Positions 23,631 to 37,741 of a stretch of DNA of 64,000 nt are shown one piece after another (the stretch's first letter is position 1; each line of letters begins with the position of its first letter). The notes under the pieces were generated by a model, which was not told the origin of the DNA, did no database searches, and saw nothing but the letters and a program-made list of their open reading frames with translations. The position numbers and the translations under genes are program-made. The DNA lies in contig JAEEJK010000058.1 in assembly GCA_016281815.1 (NCBI GenBank), positions 1 to 64,000 on the forward strand, written 5' to 3'. This DNA is from Prevotella sp. GTDB lineage: Bacteria > Bacteroidota > Bacteroidia > Bacteroidales > Bacteroidaceae.

Positions 23631-26600
23631 ATGCAAAGCAAACATTTCTACAGATTTTTCTCGGTCATTATCCTGATAATGGCATGTCTGGCTGTCAAGG
23701 CAGCCACTGTCGACATCCCCACTGCGACAAATTCATACATCTCATGGAGCGATGCCACGGGCAGCAATTTCAATGTGGAGAACAACGGAGCCAACGTAGG
23801 CAGCACCGGCAAAAACACACAGTTGTCATTCACTATCCACAACACTTTGTTGCAAGACTATTTGCTCACTTTCAAGACCGGCACGAAAAACGCCGCAGAA
23901 ATGAAGATGACACTCACCGACGAGCAGCAGCAAGTAGTGATTGAGCGCCAAGTGACTATCGAGAATACCAATAGTTGGACTCCTTCCGTCCTCCACAATT
24001 ACGTCATCGAGCAATTGAAGGAAGGCACCTATACGCTTAAGTTCGCCGTGACCAAGACAACAGGCAGCTATGCGGGCAATTGGGGCGACCTGGCATTTTA
24101 TCCTCTCGATGTGGTGGAAACGATTCCAGGACAACTTGACCTAAGCAAGGGTGCCTATGGCGGCGGTGCCGTCAACGAGGGACCCAATGTTGGCTACATC
24201 AAGGATGGTGCTACTGCCAGTTACCTTTTTCTCAACAAGCAAGTGGGGGTATATTCACTCCAAATGGATGTGGCCCGCTATGGTTCGGGAGGTATGATGG
24301 AGATTCAGGTCAAAGATGCTGAGAGCGGGGTCATAGAGGGAGGAACAAAATACACCATCCCTGCCGATGCTTCCAGCAGCTACACACCAGTCAGCATTTG
24401 CATCCCTGGCGAGATAGGAAAAGGTCTCCGCCAATTGTCGTTTGCTTTCTCCAATGGTTCCGGTTACATCTGCAATTACCGCAATGTTGAGATGAAATAC
24501 TTGGCTGCCCATCATGCAGCTATCAATGGAATAAGCGTTATCGGCCAGCAAGTAGATAAAGGAGATGACACCGATTGGCTGTGCAACATTCCCGCCGACA
24601 ACAACGACGCCACTACCACGTTCCGCATCGACAAGGTTTATTGCTCACTTGGCGTGACGGCCAAAGACGAACAGGGCAACGACATCACTGTAAATGACAA
24701 TGGGGATGGCACCTTCACCCTGCCAACACCACAGCAGGGAAGTGTGGCATTGGTTGATATCGAGGTGATTCCCGACACCGAGATGGGGGCGGTTGCCTCC
24801 AAGACACACTATACCCTCCGCATTTTCCACATAGGCGACATATCTGTCACAAAAGTGACTGTCGACGGCGAGGAAGTCAATCTGGCAGAACAACTCAACC
24901 AACCACCTTACACCGCCACCCTCAGCGACATGATATTCACGCACATCCCCATTGTGTCTGCACAATTTATTGACGGCACCACCACAACTGGAACGCCTGA
25001 ATACCTCGGCAACGAGGTGGTCTATACCTTGCAGAAACAGATGGGGGAACAACAACGCATCTATCAACTGACAGTACAAGGTATTCATGTGTATGAAAAA
25101 ACCACCAATGATGAAACAGTAGTTTTGAAATATACTGGCGCAGATGTAAAAAACGGTTCTTGGAGCAATGGCACCTACAGCATTTCCGGCATTGGCGACG
25201 GATGGGAGAACAGCAGTTTCAAAATGGGTGAGGGGCAATACACCATCAGCATGCCCGTCGACGAGCGTGTCAAGCAAGTGGTGTTCAAGGAATTCAATGC
25301 CAACTACAATGGTGGAACGCTGACCGGTCTTTCCTCTCAAGGTGCCACCGTATGGATTCCGTCAAAACACGACTACCAGGAGTCTGATGCCACCATGTAC
25401 GACCTGATTATCAACCTCGACAACCACCAGCCTGGCACCCCTATCGTGTTCTCGCTCCAAGGCGGCGGACAGCCTGTGGCCTGGTTTGAACTGACCATTG
25501 ACCACATAGCGGTCAACACGCCACCTGTGCTGAAAAGCTATACCAAGACGCCTACCACAAACAAGAACCACTGTGTGGTGGAGATGACATTCGACCGTGA
25601 AATGAAGGATACAAAGGCGACAATAGCAGGTCAGACTGTAGAGGCAGAAGGCGGTTCGTCTATACTGAGATTTGCCATATGGAACCTCAACTACCAATCC
25701 AAAAACACACTCACATTGGCCCCTGGTGCAGCCAGCGACCTTTATGGCAACACCAATACCGACCCCATCACTGTCGATATTGAGGTGGGCGAAAAAGCGA
25801 AGGTAGAAAAGGCTGGATTCGATTTCGTGGTGAGCAACCTGGCTGAGTGGAAGTCTGCCATAAAAAGCGTCAACAGCAGCAACACATCACCAAATGCCAA
25901 ACGCAAAGTCATCTTCGTCAGAAACGGAGACTACGACTTCGGAGCTGAGGAGCAGAACCTGAAAGCCTACAATGTAAGCATCATTGGCGAAAGCCGTGAC
26001 GGCGTCATTCTCCATGGCAACCGCGATGGCATCAGCAACCCTGTGCTGAACATCAACAATACTGGCGGCAACTATTTGCAGGACATCTCCGTGCGCAACG
26101 ACAAGGACTTTGGCAAAAGCCGGTCTGGCGTGGGCGTTGCCATCTCAGGCGGCAAGAAGGCCATATTCAAGAATGTTGCGATGATGAGCCAGCAGGACAC
26201 CCAGGTCACCGGTGAAAGCGGCTACTACATAGGATGCCAGATTTATGGCGCAGTCGACTACATCTGCGGAGGTGGCAACCATTTCTATGACCAATGCGAA
26301 CTCATCATGACCAACTCCGGGCCTATCACCGCACCCGCCACCAGTCCCATGCTCAAATGGGGATATGTTTTCCAACATTGCACAGTAAACGCATATCCTG
26401 GTTTTAACGCCGAGGGTAATTATGACCTTGGAAGACCATGGCAAAATGAGCCCAGGGCTTATTTCCTCCACGCAAAGATGAATGTGAAACCCTCTGCTGC
26501 CGGATGGCGCAGCATGAGTCAGTTGCCCACTCATTTCTATGAGTACAAGTCTGTCGACAAAAACGGTAATGAAATCGACCTAAGCAAGCGCACAAACTCA

Positions 26601-28958
26601 CCTACCAGCACCAACAAATACACACCCGTGCTGACCGATGAGGAGGCCGCGAGATTCACCGTCGAAAATGTTCTTGGCGGCATCGACAGTTGGCTGCCGA
26701 CAGAAGAGGCTTTCACCACAGCTGCACCTCAGGTGACTGCCAATGGCAACACATTGAGCTGGCCAGAGGTTGAGGATGCACGATGCTATGTTATTCTGCG
26801 TGACGGTCAATATGTGGCCAACCAAACTGCCACATCATTTGCCGCCACAACTCCTGGCACATACACCATCTTCGCCACCAACCCCAACGGAGGAATGGGA
26901 GAAGGAGCTGAGATACAAGTGGGAAAAGGCAACGATGACGACCAACGGACAGAGAAGACACCTGCCTTTCCCGGTGCAGAAGGCTATGGCCGCTATGTGA
27001 CCGGTGGCAGAGGGGGCGCAGTCTATCATGTCACGAATCTCAATGATTCCGGCAAGGGTTCCCTGCGATGGGCTTGCCAACAGTCTGGCACACGCACCAT
27101 TGTGTTCGATGTCAGTGGAACTATCCATCTGAAGTCACAGCTGAAACTCTCGCACGGCAATGTCACCATAGCAGGACAGACAGCACCTGGCGACGGCATC
27201 TGCATAGCTGATTGGGATTTTGTCATAGCTGCTCCCAATGTCATCCTCAGATACCTGCGATTCCGTCCGGGAGACACTTCTGAGGGTGAGCCTGATGGAC
27301 TATGCGGATACGACGGGAAAAACATCATGGTCGACCACTGCTCCATCTCGTGGAGCGTCGATGAATGCTGCTCCGTTTACGGCAATGAGCACATGACGGT
27401 ACAGTGGAGCATCATCTCCCAAAGTCTGCGCAACAGCACACATGTGAAAAAAGCCCATGGCTATGGTGGTAACTGGGGTGGCAAGGGTGCCACCTACCAC
27501 CACAACCTGCTGGCTCACCACGACTCACGCACACCACGTTTGGCCAACCGTCCCATGTATGTTCAGAAAGACACCACCGACTACCGCAACAATGTGATTT
27601 ACAACTGGGCCGGCAATGGCTGCTATGGGGGTGAGGGTATGAAGGCCAACATTGTCAACTGCTATTACCAGCCGGGACCAGGAACCATGCAAAGCAAAAG
27701 CGGGAGAAATGCCACCCGAATCGCCGGATTGGGCATTTCCACCAATGAGAGTGACGGTAGTTATATGATATGGGGCAAATATTTCATTGACGGAAATGTC
27801 AACTCAAAATATTCCTCTGTGACCAACGACAACTGGGGCGTAGGTGTTTACCCCCATATCGATCATTCTCTGCCCAATTACAACAAAGTCACCGAGGACA
27901 CCATACGGTTAAAAGAACCCTTGAGTTTCATGTATGTCACGACACACACTGCGGAGGATGCATACGAGAAAGTTTTGCAGTATGCCGGTGCCTCACTGCA
28001 CCGCGACATAGTTGATGAACTGGTGATAAGCGACACCCGTAGCAACAAGGCCACCTACACAGGAAAAGGTGATGGCGATGTATATGGCATTATTGACACG
28101 CCCTATGACCTAAGGCCTGCCGATGCTGCTGACGACTGGAACCCTTGGCCTACGCTGGTTGGTCAAGACGCTCCTGCCGACACCGACAGCGATGGAATCC
28201 CTGATGAATGGGAAATAGGACATGGACTTGACCCTTCTGATGCATCCGACGGCAATTTGCTCAACGAAGAAGGATATACCATGCTGGAGGTTTATATGAA
28301 CTCACTGGTGGCTCACATCACCGAGGCGCAGAACGAGGGTGGGCATCCAGAGGGTTATGTCGAGTATAAAACAGAAGAAGATATCAGCGGCGCCATCAAC
28401 ATCCCCACAGAGAAACTGAATCTCGACAAGGCAGAAATCATCACTGAGCCCAGTGGAAAGCAAGCTGCCAAAGTGCTCAACGATACTTTTGACAGTTTCA
28501 GCCATGGCGACCAGGCATCATTCTTGCTCAACTGCAAAGAGGCGGGAACATACCATTTTTCTTTCCAGGCTGCCACAAAACGAAGTGATTTCAAGCTCAA
28601 CTTTCTCCTCACCGACAAAAAATCAGGACGTATAGAGGCCAACAAGACCATGTCTATCAGCAATACTGGCGACTGGCAGTCTTACCGCGACTATGGATTC
28701 GACACCGCCGCCATGGAGGAAGGACTCAAGCAACTGGTCATCACCTGGCAGAGTTCACAGGGCCAATACACCGGCAATGTGAAGGATATAGCAGTTACGT
28801 TGCTACAAGACCCCGACAACATGCCCCATGTTGACACTGCAACAGACTCTTCAGCCGACATCTATGACCTCTCCGGAAGAAAAGTGGGTATGAAGAATAG
28901 AGATTGTTTACAGAAAGGTATCTACATCAAAAACGGGAAAAAAATACTGAAGCTTTAG
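23631..28958 (+). CDS. Secreted pectin methylesterase (CE8)-pectate lyase (PL1) fusion
   Basis: A 1775-residue secreted enzyme. It has a signal peptide (MQSKHFYRFFSVIILIMA) and two N-terminal carbohydrate-binding-like modules (about 25-180 and 180-300). Bacterial Ig-like and further beta modules run to about 720. A CE8 pectin methylesterase occupies about 725-1040, with QDTQ near 853, the nucleophile Asp in GAVDYICGGG near 871, and LGRPW near 932. A short Fn3-like linker precedes the pectate lyase of PL1 type at about 1110-1500 (FPGAEGYGRYVTGGRGG, DHCSISWSVDE, HDSRTPRLANR near 1297). A further beta-sandwich module lies near 1590-1726. The tail is IYDLSGRKVG...KGIYIKNGKK. The esterase makes the de-esterified polygalacturonate that the lyase cuts, so the fusion couples consecutive steps. 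The start is the ATG at 23631; an in-frame GTG at 23604 lies inside the -7 box. Confidence 0.93.
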   Translation: MQSKHFYRFFSVIILIMACLAVKAATVDIPTATNSYISWSDATGSNFNVENNGANVGSTGKNTQLSFTIHNTLLQDYLLTFKTGTKNAAEMKMTLTDEQQQVVIERQVTIENTNSWTPSVLHNYVIEQLKEGTYTLKFAVTKTTGSYAGNWGDLAFYPLDVVETIPGQLDLSKGAYGGGAVNEGPNVGYIKDGATASYLFLNKQVGVYSLQMDVARYGSGGMMEIQVKDAESGVIEGGTKYTIPADASSSYTPVSICIPGEIGKGLRQLSFAFSNGSGYICNYRNVEMKYLAAHHAAINGISVIGQQVDKGDDTDWLCNIPADNNDATTTFRIDKVYCSLGVTAKDEQGNDITVNDNGDGTFTLPTPQQGSVALVDIEVIPDTEMGAVASKTHYTLRIFHIGDISVTKVTVDGEEVNLAEQLNQPPYTATLSDMIFTHIPIVSAQFIDGTTTTGTPEYLGNEVVYTLQKQMGEQQRIYQLTVQGIHVYEKTTNDETVVLKYTGADVKNGSWSNGTYSISGIGDGWENSSFKMGEGQYTISMPVDERVKQVVFKEFNANYNGGTLTGLSSQGATVWIPSKHDYQESDATMYDLIINLDNHQPGTPIVFSLQGGGQPVAWFELTIDHIAVNTPPVLKSYTKTPTTNKNHCVVEMTFDREMKDTKATIAGQTVEAEGGSSILRFAIWNLNYQSKNTLTLAPGAASDLYGNTNTDPITVDIEVGEKAKVEKAGFDFVVSNLAEWKSAIKSVNSSNTSPNAKRKVIFVRNGDYDFGAEEQNLKAYNVSIIGESRDGVILHGNRDGISNPVLNINNTGGNYLQDISVRNDKDFGKSRSGVGVAISGGKKAIFKNVAMMSQQDTQVTGESGYYIGCQIYGAVDYICGGGNHFYDQCELIMTNSGPITAPATSPMLKWGYVFQHCTVNAYPGFNAEGNYDLGRPWQNEPRAYFLHAKMNVKPSAAGWRSMSQLPTHFYEYKSVDKNGNEIDLSKRTNSPTSTNKYTPVLTDEEAARFTVENVLGGIDSWLPTEEAFTTAAPQVTANGNTLSWPEVEDARCYVILRDGQYVANQTATSFAATTPGTYTIFATNPNGGMGEGAEIQVGKGNDDDQRTEKTPAFPGAEGYGRYVTGGRGGAVYHVTNLNDSGKGSLRWACQQSGTRTIVFDVSGTIHLKSQLKLSHGNVTIAGQTAPGDGICIADWDFVIAAPNVILRYLRFRPGDTSEGEPDGLCGYDGKNIMVDHCSISWSVDECCSVYGNEHMTVQWSIISQSLRNSTHVKKAHGYGGNWGGKGATYHHNLLAHHDSRTPRLANRPMYVQKDTTDYRNNVIYNWAGNGCYGGEGMKANIVNCYYQPGPGTMQSKSGRNATRIAGLGISTNESDGSYMIWGKYFIDGNVNSKYSSVTNDNWGVGVYPHIDHSLPNYNKVTEDTIRLKEPLSFMYVTTHTAEDAYEKVLQYAGASLHRDIVDELVISDTRSNKATYTGKGDGDVYGIIDTPYDLRPADAADDWNPWPTLVGQDAPADTDSDGIPDEWEIGHGLDPSDASDGNLLNEEGYTMLEVYMNSLVAHITEAQNEGGHPEGYVEYKTEEDISGAINIPTEKLNLDKAEIITEPSGKQAAKVLNDTFDSFSHGDQASFLLNCKEAGTYHFSFQAATKRSDFKLNFLLTDKKSGRIEANKTMSISNTGDWQSYRDYGFDTAAMEEGLKQLVITWQSSQGQYTGNVKDIAVTLLQDPDNMPHVDTATDSSADIYDLSGRKVGMKNRDCLQKGIYIKNGKKILKL

Positions 28959-28982
28959 CCTTCCAAAAGATTTGTCGCATAT

Positions 28983-29020
28983 GTGCCGATGGTGTTCTTT
29001 CATCATCGGCACTTTATTTA
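28983..29020 (+). terminator. Terminator after the pectinase gene
   Basis: A 9-bp stem (GTGCCGATG at 28983-28991 with CATCGGCAC at 29004-29012) and a 12-base loop are followed by TTTATTTATTT. Confidence 0.8.
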
Positions 29021-29099
29021 TTTGTATCAAGAAATGAGACTTGATGTATTTATTGAAGAATAATCGAACAAATAAATAGTTTCTTCTCTGGGATTTTTA

Positions 29100-29107
29100 T
29101 AAATTTG
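29100..29107 (+). promoter_or_regulatory. Candidate -7 box for the porin gene
   Basis: TAAATTTG lies 15 bases before the ATG at 29123. No TTG is at the standard distance, so this is a weak call. Confidence 0.4.
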
Positions 29108-29122
29108 CAAAAAATTGCACAC

Positions 29123-30460
29123 ATGGGTTACCAAACAATTAGAATCCTTCTCTCAGCAACGCTTGTGATGGTTGTATCTGCCACATGGGCACAGGAGGTA
29201 AAAGAAGAGGAAAAGACCAACCAACTGACTGTAGATGTCAATTTGATGTCTCGTGGTGAGACAAGGGAAGGTGGATTCCCCGTCACTACAGAAGAGAAGG
29301 TCGAGGATCATTCGGCTTTCATCTCCAATCGTGCCAGATTGTTGGTGGGCTATGAAAGCAACAATCTGGCAGTGAAGGTGACGGCTCAGCACTCAGGCGT
29401 ATGGGGCGCTGAGGGAGGAGGCAAGTTCAATGTCTATGAGGCATGGGCACATCTGAAAGCAAACAATGGACTTTTTGCACGCGTTGGACGTCAGGAACTG
29501 GTGTATGATGATGAGCGCATCCTCGGCAACAACGATTGGGCAATGGCAGCCCTGTATCATGACGCGCTTAAAGTTGGGTATGAGAACCACGGCCACAAGT
29601 TACACGCCGTCGTTGCCTACAACCAGAACTCAAAGAACGTCAATGGCGGCACTTTCTACCAAAACGGTTCACAAATCTACAAGACCATGCAGACGGTGTG
29701 GTATCACTATGATGTACCCAAGTTGCCATTGAGCGCGTCGCTGCTGTTCATGAACATCGGCATGCAAAGCGGCACTGAGGAGGAGTACGCAACCAACTTC
29801 CAGCAACTGATAGGCGGATATGTGAATTACAAGCCCGGCAACCTGACTTTGGAGGCAGCCTACTATCACCAGATGGGCAAGGCAAGCCTTGACTACACCA
29901 CGACAGGAACTCTTCCCATCAACGCATGGATGGCAGCAGGAAAAGCATCCTATCAATTCAACAAGCAACTGACTGCCTATGCCGGTTATGACTACCTGAG
30001 CGGTGACAAGGAGTTCGTGGTACCCAAACAAGGTACTATTGGACTGACCAAGCACTCCAAGATGTCCGCATTCACGACGACCTTTGGGTCAACGCACAAG
30101 TTTTACGGCGCCATGGATTTTTTCTACGTCAGCGCTTACTTTGGCACCTTCTCGCCCGGACTGCAGAACATATTTGGCGGTGCTACATATAAGCCCGTCA
30201 AAGGTCTCTCCCTCGATGCCTCATACCATTATCTCGCCACGTCTACTGCCCTCAATGAGTTAAGCAAGACGCTGGGGCATGAGATAGAACTGAGGGCATC
30301 CTACCAGTTGATGAAGGATGCACGGATAAGCCTGGGCTTTTCATACATGAAAGGCACCGACACGATGGAAGAACTGAAACGTAGTTCAGAAAATAAAAAA
30401 CTGCAATGGGGATGGCTGATGCTGAATGTCTCACCACGGGTTTTCTATAGCAAATGGTGA
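29123..30460 (+). CDS. Alginate-export-family-like outer-membrane beta-barrel
   Basis: A 445-residue outer-membrane protein. A signal peptide (MGYQTIRILLSATLVMVVSATWAQ) is followed by alternating amphipathic beta strands throughout. The segment FARVGRQELVYDDERILGNNDW is characteristic of the alginate_export/porin family. The last residue is Trp preceded by aromatic-rich strand SPRVFYSKW, as usual for BAM-inserted barrels. It probably forms a passive channel for anionic or neutral oligosaccharides. It lies between the pectinase and GH31 genes, so uptake of released uronate or glucan fragments is a reasonable guess. The start is the ATG at 29123; an upstream in-frame TTG lies in the -7 box. Confidence 0.82.
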   Translation: MGYQTIRILLSATLVMVVSATWAQEVKEEEKTNQLTVDVNLMSRGETREGGFPVTTEEKVEDHSAFISNRARLLVGYESNNLAVKVTAQHSGVWGAEGGGKFNVYEAWAHLKANNGLFARVGRQELVYDDERILGNNDWAMAALYHDALKVGYENHGHKLHAVVAYNQNSKNVNGGTFYQNGSQIYKTMQTVWYHYDVPKLPLSASLLFMNIGMQSGTEEEYATNFQQLIGGYVNYKPGNLTLEAAYYHQMGKASLDYTTTGTLPINAWMAAGKASYQFNKQLTAYAGYDYLSGDKEFVVPKQGTIGLTKHSKMSAFTTTFGSTHKFYGAMDFFYVSAYFGTFSPGLQNIFGGATYKPVKGLSLDASYHYLATSTALNELSKTLGHEIELRASYQLMKDARISLGFSYMKGTDTMEELKRSSENKKLQWGWLMLNVSPRVFYSKW

Positions 30461-30462
30461 GA

Positions 30463-30549
30463 AAGATTGAAAATTGAAGATTGAAGATTGAAAATTAAGT
30501 ATATGGCTTAACATCTTTAACTACTTAACTTCTTTAACTACTTAATTAA
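30463..30549. repeat. Intergenic ATTGAAG and TTAACT repeats
   Basis: The gap between the porin and GH31 genes is filled by about five ATTGAAG/ATTGAAA heptamers (30463-30499). A TGGCTTAAC...CTACTTAA segment follows (30503-30545), nearly identical to 10391-10432. No promoter consensus is visible, so GH31 may be read from the porin promoter. Confidence 0.8.
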
Positions 30550-30554
30550 AAATT

Positions 30555-32741
30555 ATGAAGAAGATACTGCTTCTAATGTTCTCACTGCTGACCTTCGTGC
30601 AGGTGAGGGCTGTGACCAAGGATTTTGGCAAGGGGAAATTAACCATCACCCCGATGGCCCGCAATGCCGTGAGAATTCAGTTCTCTGAGGACGGCAATGT
30701 TCAGACCAACCTGCCCGACTGGCTCTATGTCAAGCATGAGACGGAGGGTAAAAGCGACCTGAAAGTCAAGGTGGACAACAAACGGAAAACCGTGACCATA
30801 CGCAACAAGAGCGGCAAGGTGGTTTTTCGTGCCACACGCCACCAACTCATCTCGGGAGAAGCAACACTGGCGTTTGAGTCGCCCAAAGACGAGTGCCTCT
30901 TCGGACTGGGTCAGTTCCAGGACGGATACAGCAATGTCAGGGGACTGACACGCAGGCTGACACAGGTCAACACGCAAATATCACTCCCCATGCTCCTGTC
31001 AAGCAAGGGTTACGGCGTGCTGTGGAACAACTATGGTCTGGTGGACTATAATCCGGCTGACAACAGCGTGAAACTCAACCGGCTCAGTGAGGTGGGCACC
31101 AGCGAGGTGGTGAATGTCACATCGACCGAGGGCGGAAGGCAGGAGGTTCGCCAGCGCAACATTTTTGAGGGAACCATCGACATCAATGAGGCAGGCGACT
31201 ACTCACTGCTGCTCGACGTGGGACAGAAGATGGCCCGCCGCCACAACCTCACGATAGATGGGAAGACCGTGATAGAAATGCAAAACATGTGGTTGCCGCC
31301 TACAGCATCTGCCATCGTCCACCTGGAAGCAGGAAAACACACGCTGAGAGCCGAACTCTCCAGAGGCGACTCCCCCACCCTCTTCTATCAGAAAGTGAAG
31401 GATGAGACCGTCTTCCGATCTCCAATAGCCAAAGCGGTGGACTATACTGTCTTCGTAGGAAATGCAGACGAGGTCATTGCCACCTACCGCGAACTGACCG
31501 GCAAAGCCCCCCTGATGCCCAAATGGGCGCTTGGCTATATCCACTGCCGCGAACGCTTCCATTCCTCAGAGGAAATTCTGCAGACCGCCAACCGCTTCCG
31601 CAAGGAACAACTGCCCATCAGCGTCATCGTGCAGGACTGGCAGTACTGGGGCAAATACGGATGGAACTCCATGCAGTTTGACGAGCAGTACTACCCCGAC
31701 CCCAAAGCACTGACCGACAGCCTCCACAAGATGGACATCCGACTGATGGTGAGCGTGTGGTCGAAAATCGACAAAAACTCTGAGGTAGGCCGACAGATGG
31801 TGCGGGATAATTACTATATCAACGGCACCGACTGGATTGACTTCTTCAACCCTGATGCAGCCAATGCCTACTGGAAAAATTTCAGGGAGCGTCTCGTACC
31901 CCTCGGCATCGATGCCTGGTGGCAGGATGCGACAGAACCGGAAAACGACGACCTCGTGGGTCGGCGTGTGAACAACAGGAAATGGGCAGGAGAAGAGGTG
32001 CGCAACGTCTACCCGCTGCTCGTCAACAAAACTGTTTTTGAGGGACTGACACAAGTTGGGAAGGAGCCGATGATTCTCACCCGCAGCGGATTCCCGGGCA
32101 TCCAGCGCTATGGTTCCGCACTATGGAGCGGTGATGTAGGCAACGACTGGGAGACATTCCGGCGCCAGATTGTCGCAGGACTGGGCGTACAGGCAGCAGG
32201 CATCCCTTGGTGGACCTATGATGCAGGAGGGTTCTTCCGTCCATCCAACCAATATACCGATGCCGACTACATCGAGCGCTTGCTTCGCTGGATAGAGACA
32301 AGCGTTTACCTGCCACTGATGCGTGTGCACGGCTATATGAGCAACACCGAGCCATGGAACTACGGAGAGGAGGCAAAGGGCATCATTGCCAACTGTCTGC
32401 GTGAGAGAGAAAAACTGCTGCCTTATATTGCACAATGCTCCGAGGCAATCTCCAAAGAAGGGTATACACTGATGCGCCCGCTCGTCTTCGACTTTGCCAA
32501 TGACCCGATGGCCTTGCAACAGAAGTATGAGTATATGTTCGGTCCCTCGCTGCTCATCAGTCCGGTAACCGAACCGAATGTCACGGAGTGGAAGACCTAT
32601 CTGCCCAAATGCGAGGGCGGATGGCGTGACTACCGCACCGGCAAGCACTATGACGGAGGGCAAACAGTGACCACTGCCGTCAGCAAGGCATTCATCCCCG
32701 TCTTTGTCCGCGAGTCAGAGGCCGCGCGACTCAATCCTTGA
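30555..32741 (+). CDS. GH31 alpha-xylosidase/alpha-glucosidase with PA14-like insert
   Basis: A 728-residue secreted GH31 enzyme. It has a signal peptide (MKKILLLMFSLLTFVQVRA), an N-terminal beta domain (25-190), and a PA14-like insert (about 200-285, with the GDYSLLLDVGQ strand). The catalytic barrel carries the nucleophile Asp458 in WWQDATEPE and the acid/base Asp527 in SGDVGNDW. The PA14 insertion at this place is known from xyloglucan-active Bacteroides GH31 alpha-xylosidases, so removal of alpha-xylose from xyloglucan oligosaccharides is the leading hypothesis; alpha-glucosidase is the alternative. The chain ends at IPVFVRESEAARLNP. Relatives continue from this point (VRAGSIIP...) into further C-terminal beta domain, so this copy seems to lack its distal end. 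A 20-bp terminator hairpin follows. Confidence 0.9.
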   Translation: MKKILLLMFSLLTFVQVRAVTKDFGKGKLTITPMARNAVRIQFSEDGNVQTNLPDWLYVKHETEGKSDLKVKVDNKRKTVTIRNKSGKVVFRATRHQLISGEATLAFESPKDECLFGLGQFQDGYSNVRGLTRRLTQVNTQISLPMLLSSKGYGVLWNNYGLVDYNPADNSVKLNRLSEVGTSEVVNVTSTEGGRQEVRQRNIFEGTIDINEAGDYSLLLDVGQKMARRHNLTIDGKTVIEMQNMWLPPTASAIVHLEAGKHTLRAELSRGDSPTLFYQKVKDETVFRSPIAKAVDYTVFVGNADEVIATYRELTGKAPLMPKWALGYIHCRERFHSSEEILQTANRFRKEQLPISVIVQDWQYWGKYGWNSMQFDEQYYPDPKALTDSLHKMDIRLMVSVWSKIDKNSEVGRQMVRDNYYINGTDWIDFFNPDAANAYWKNFRERLVPLGIDAWWQDATEPENDDLVGRRVNNRKWAGEEVRNVYPLLVNKTVFEGLTQVGKEPMILTRSGFPGIQRYGSALWSGDVGNDWETFRRQIVAGLGVQAAGIPWWTYDAGGFFRPSNQYTDADYIERLLRWIETSVYLPLMRVHGYMSNTEPWNYGEEAKGIIANCLREREKLLPYIAQCSEAISKEGYTLMRPLVFDFANDPMALQQKYEYMFGPSLLISPVTEPNVTEWKTYLPKCEGGWRDYRTGKHYDGGQTVTTAVSKAFIPVFVRESEAARLNP

Positions 32742-32770
32742 CCGCAGGCACTTTCGATTTGAGTGTGATA

Positions 32771-32815
32771 AAAAACAATGCCAGGAAGAATCGCTTTCTT
32801 CCTGGCATTGTTTTT
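32771..32815. terminator. Strong bidirectional terminator
   Basis: A perfect 20-bp inverted repeat (32771-32790 with 32796-32815) with a 5-base loop starts with AAAAA and ends with TTTTT. It separates the convergent GH31 and CE1 genes. Confidence 0.95.
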
Positions 32816-32834
32816 GGAGTGAAGGATTATTATC

Positions 32835-36447
<3,613 letters not shown>

Positions 36448-36452
36448 AAGCA

Positions 36453-37676
<1,224 letters not shown>

Positions 37677-37706
37677 TTAATGAATAACAAATAGAGTGTT
37701 TGTAAA

Positions 37707-37735
37707 CCCATCCCCCCCTTCTGGGGGGAATGGGG
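37707..37735 (-). terminator. GC-rich hairpin after the GH43 gene
   Basis: Six C/G pairs (37713-37718 with 37723-37728) around TTCT are extended by CCCAT/ATGGG. It lies between the GH43 stop and the CE1 start. The T-run on the minus strand is weak, so it may attenuate rather than stop read-through into the esterase operon. Confidence 0.5.
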
Positions 37736-37741
37736 AAGGTA

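Noticed and set aside
29123..30460. SusC or SusD homologue
   Set aside because: No plug domain, TonB box or SusD helical fold; strand pattern and the GRQELVYDDERI segment fit an alginate-export-type porin.
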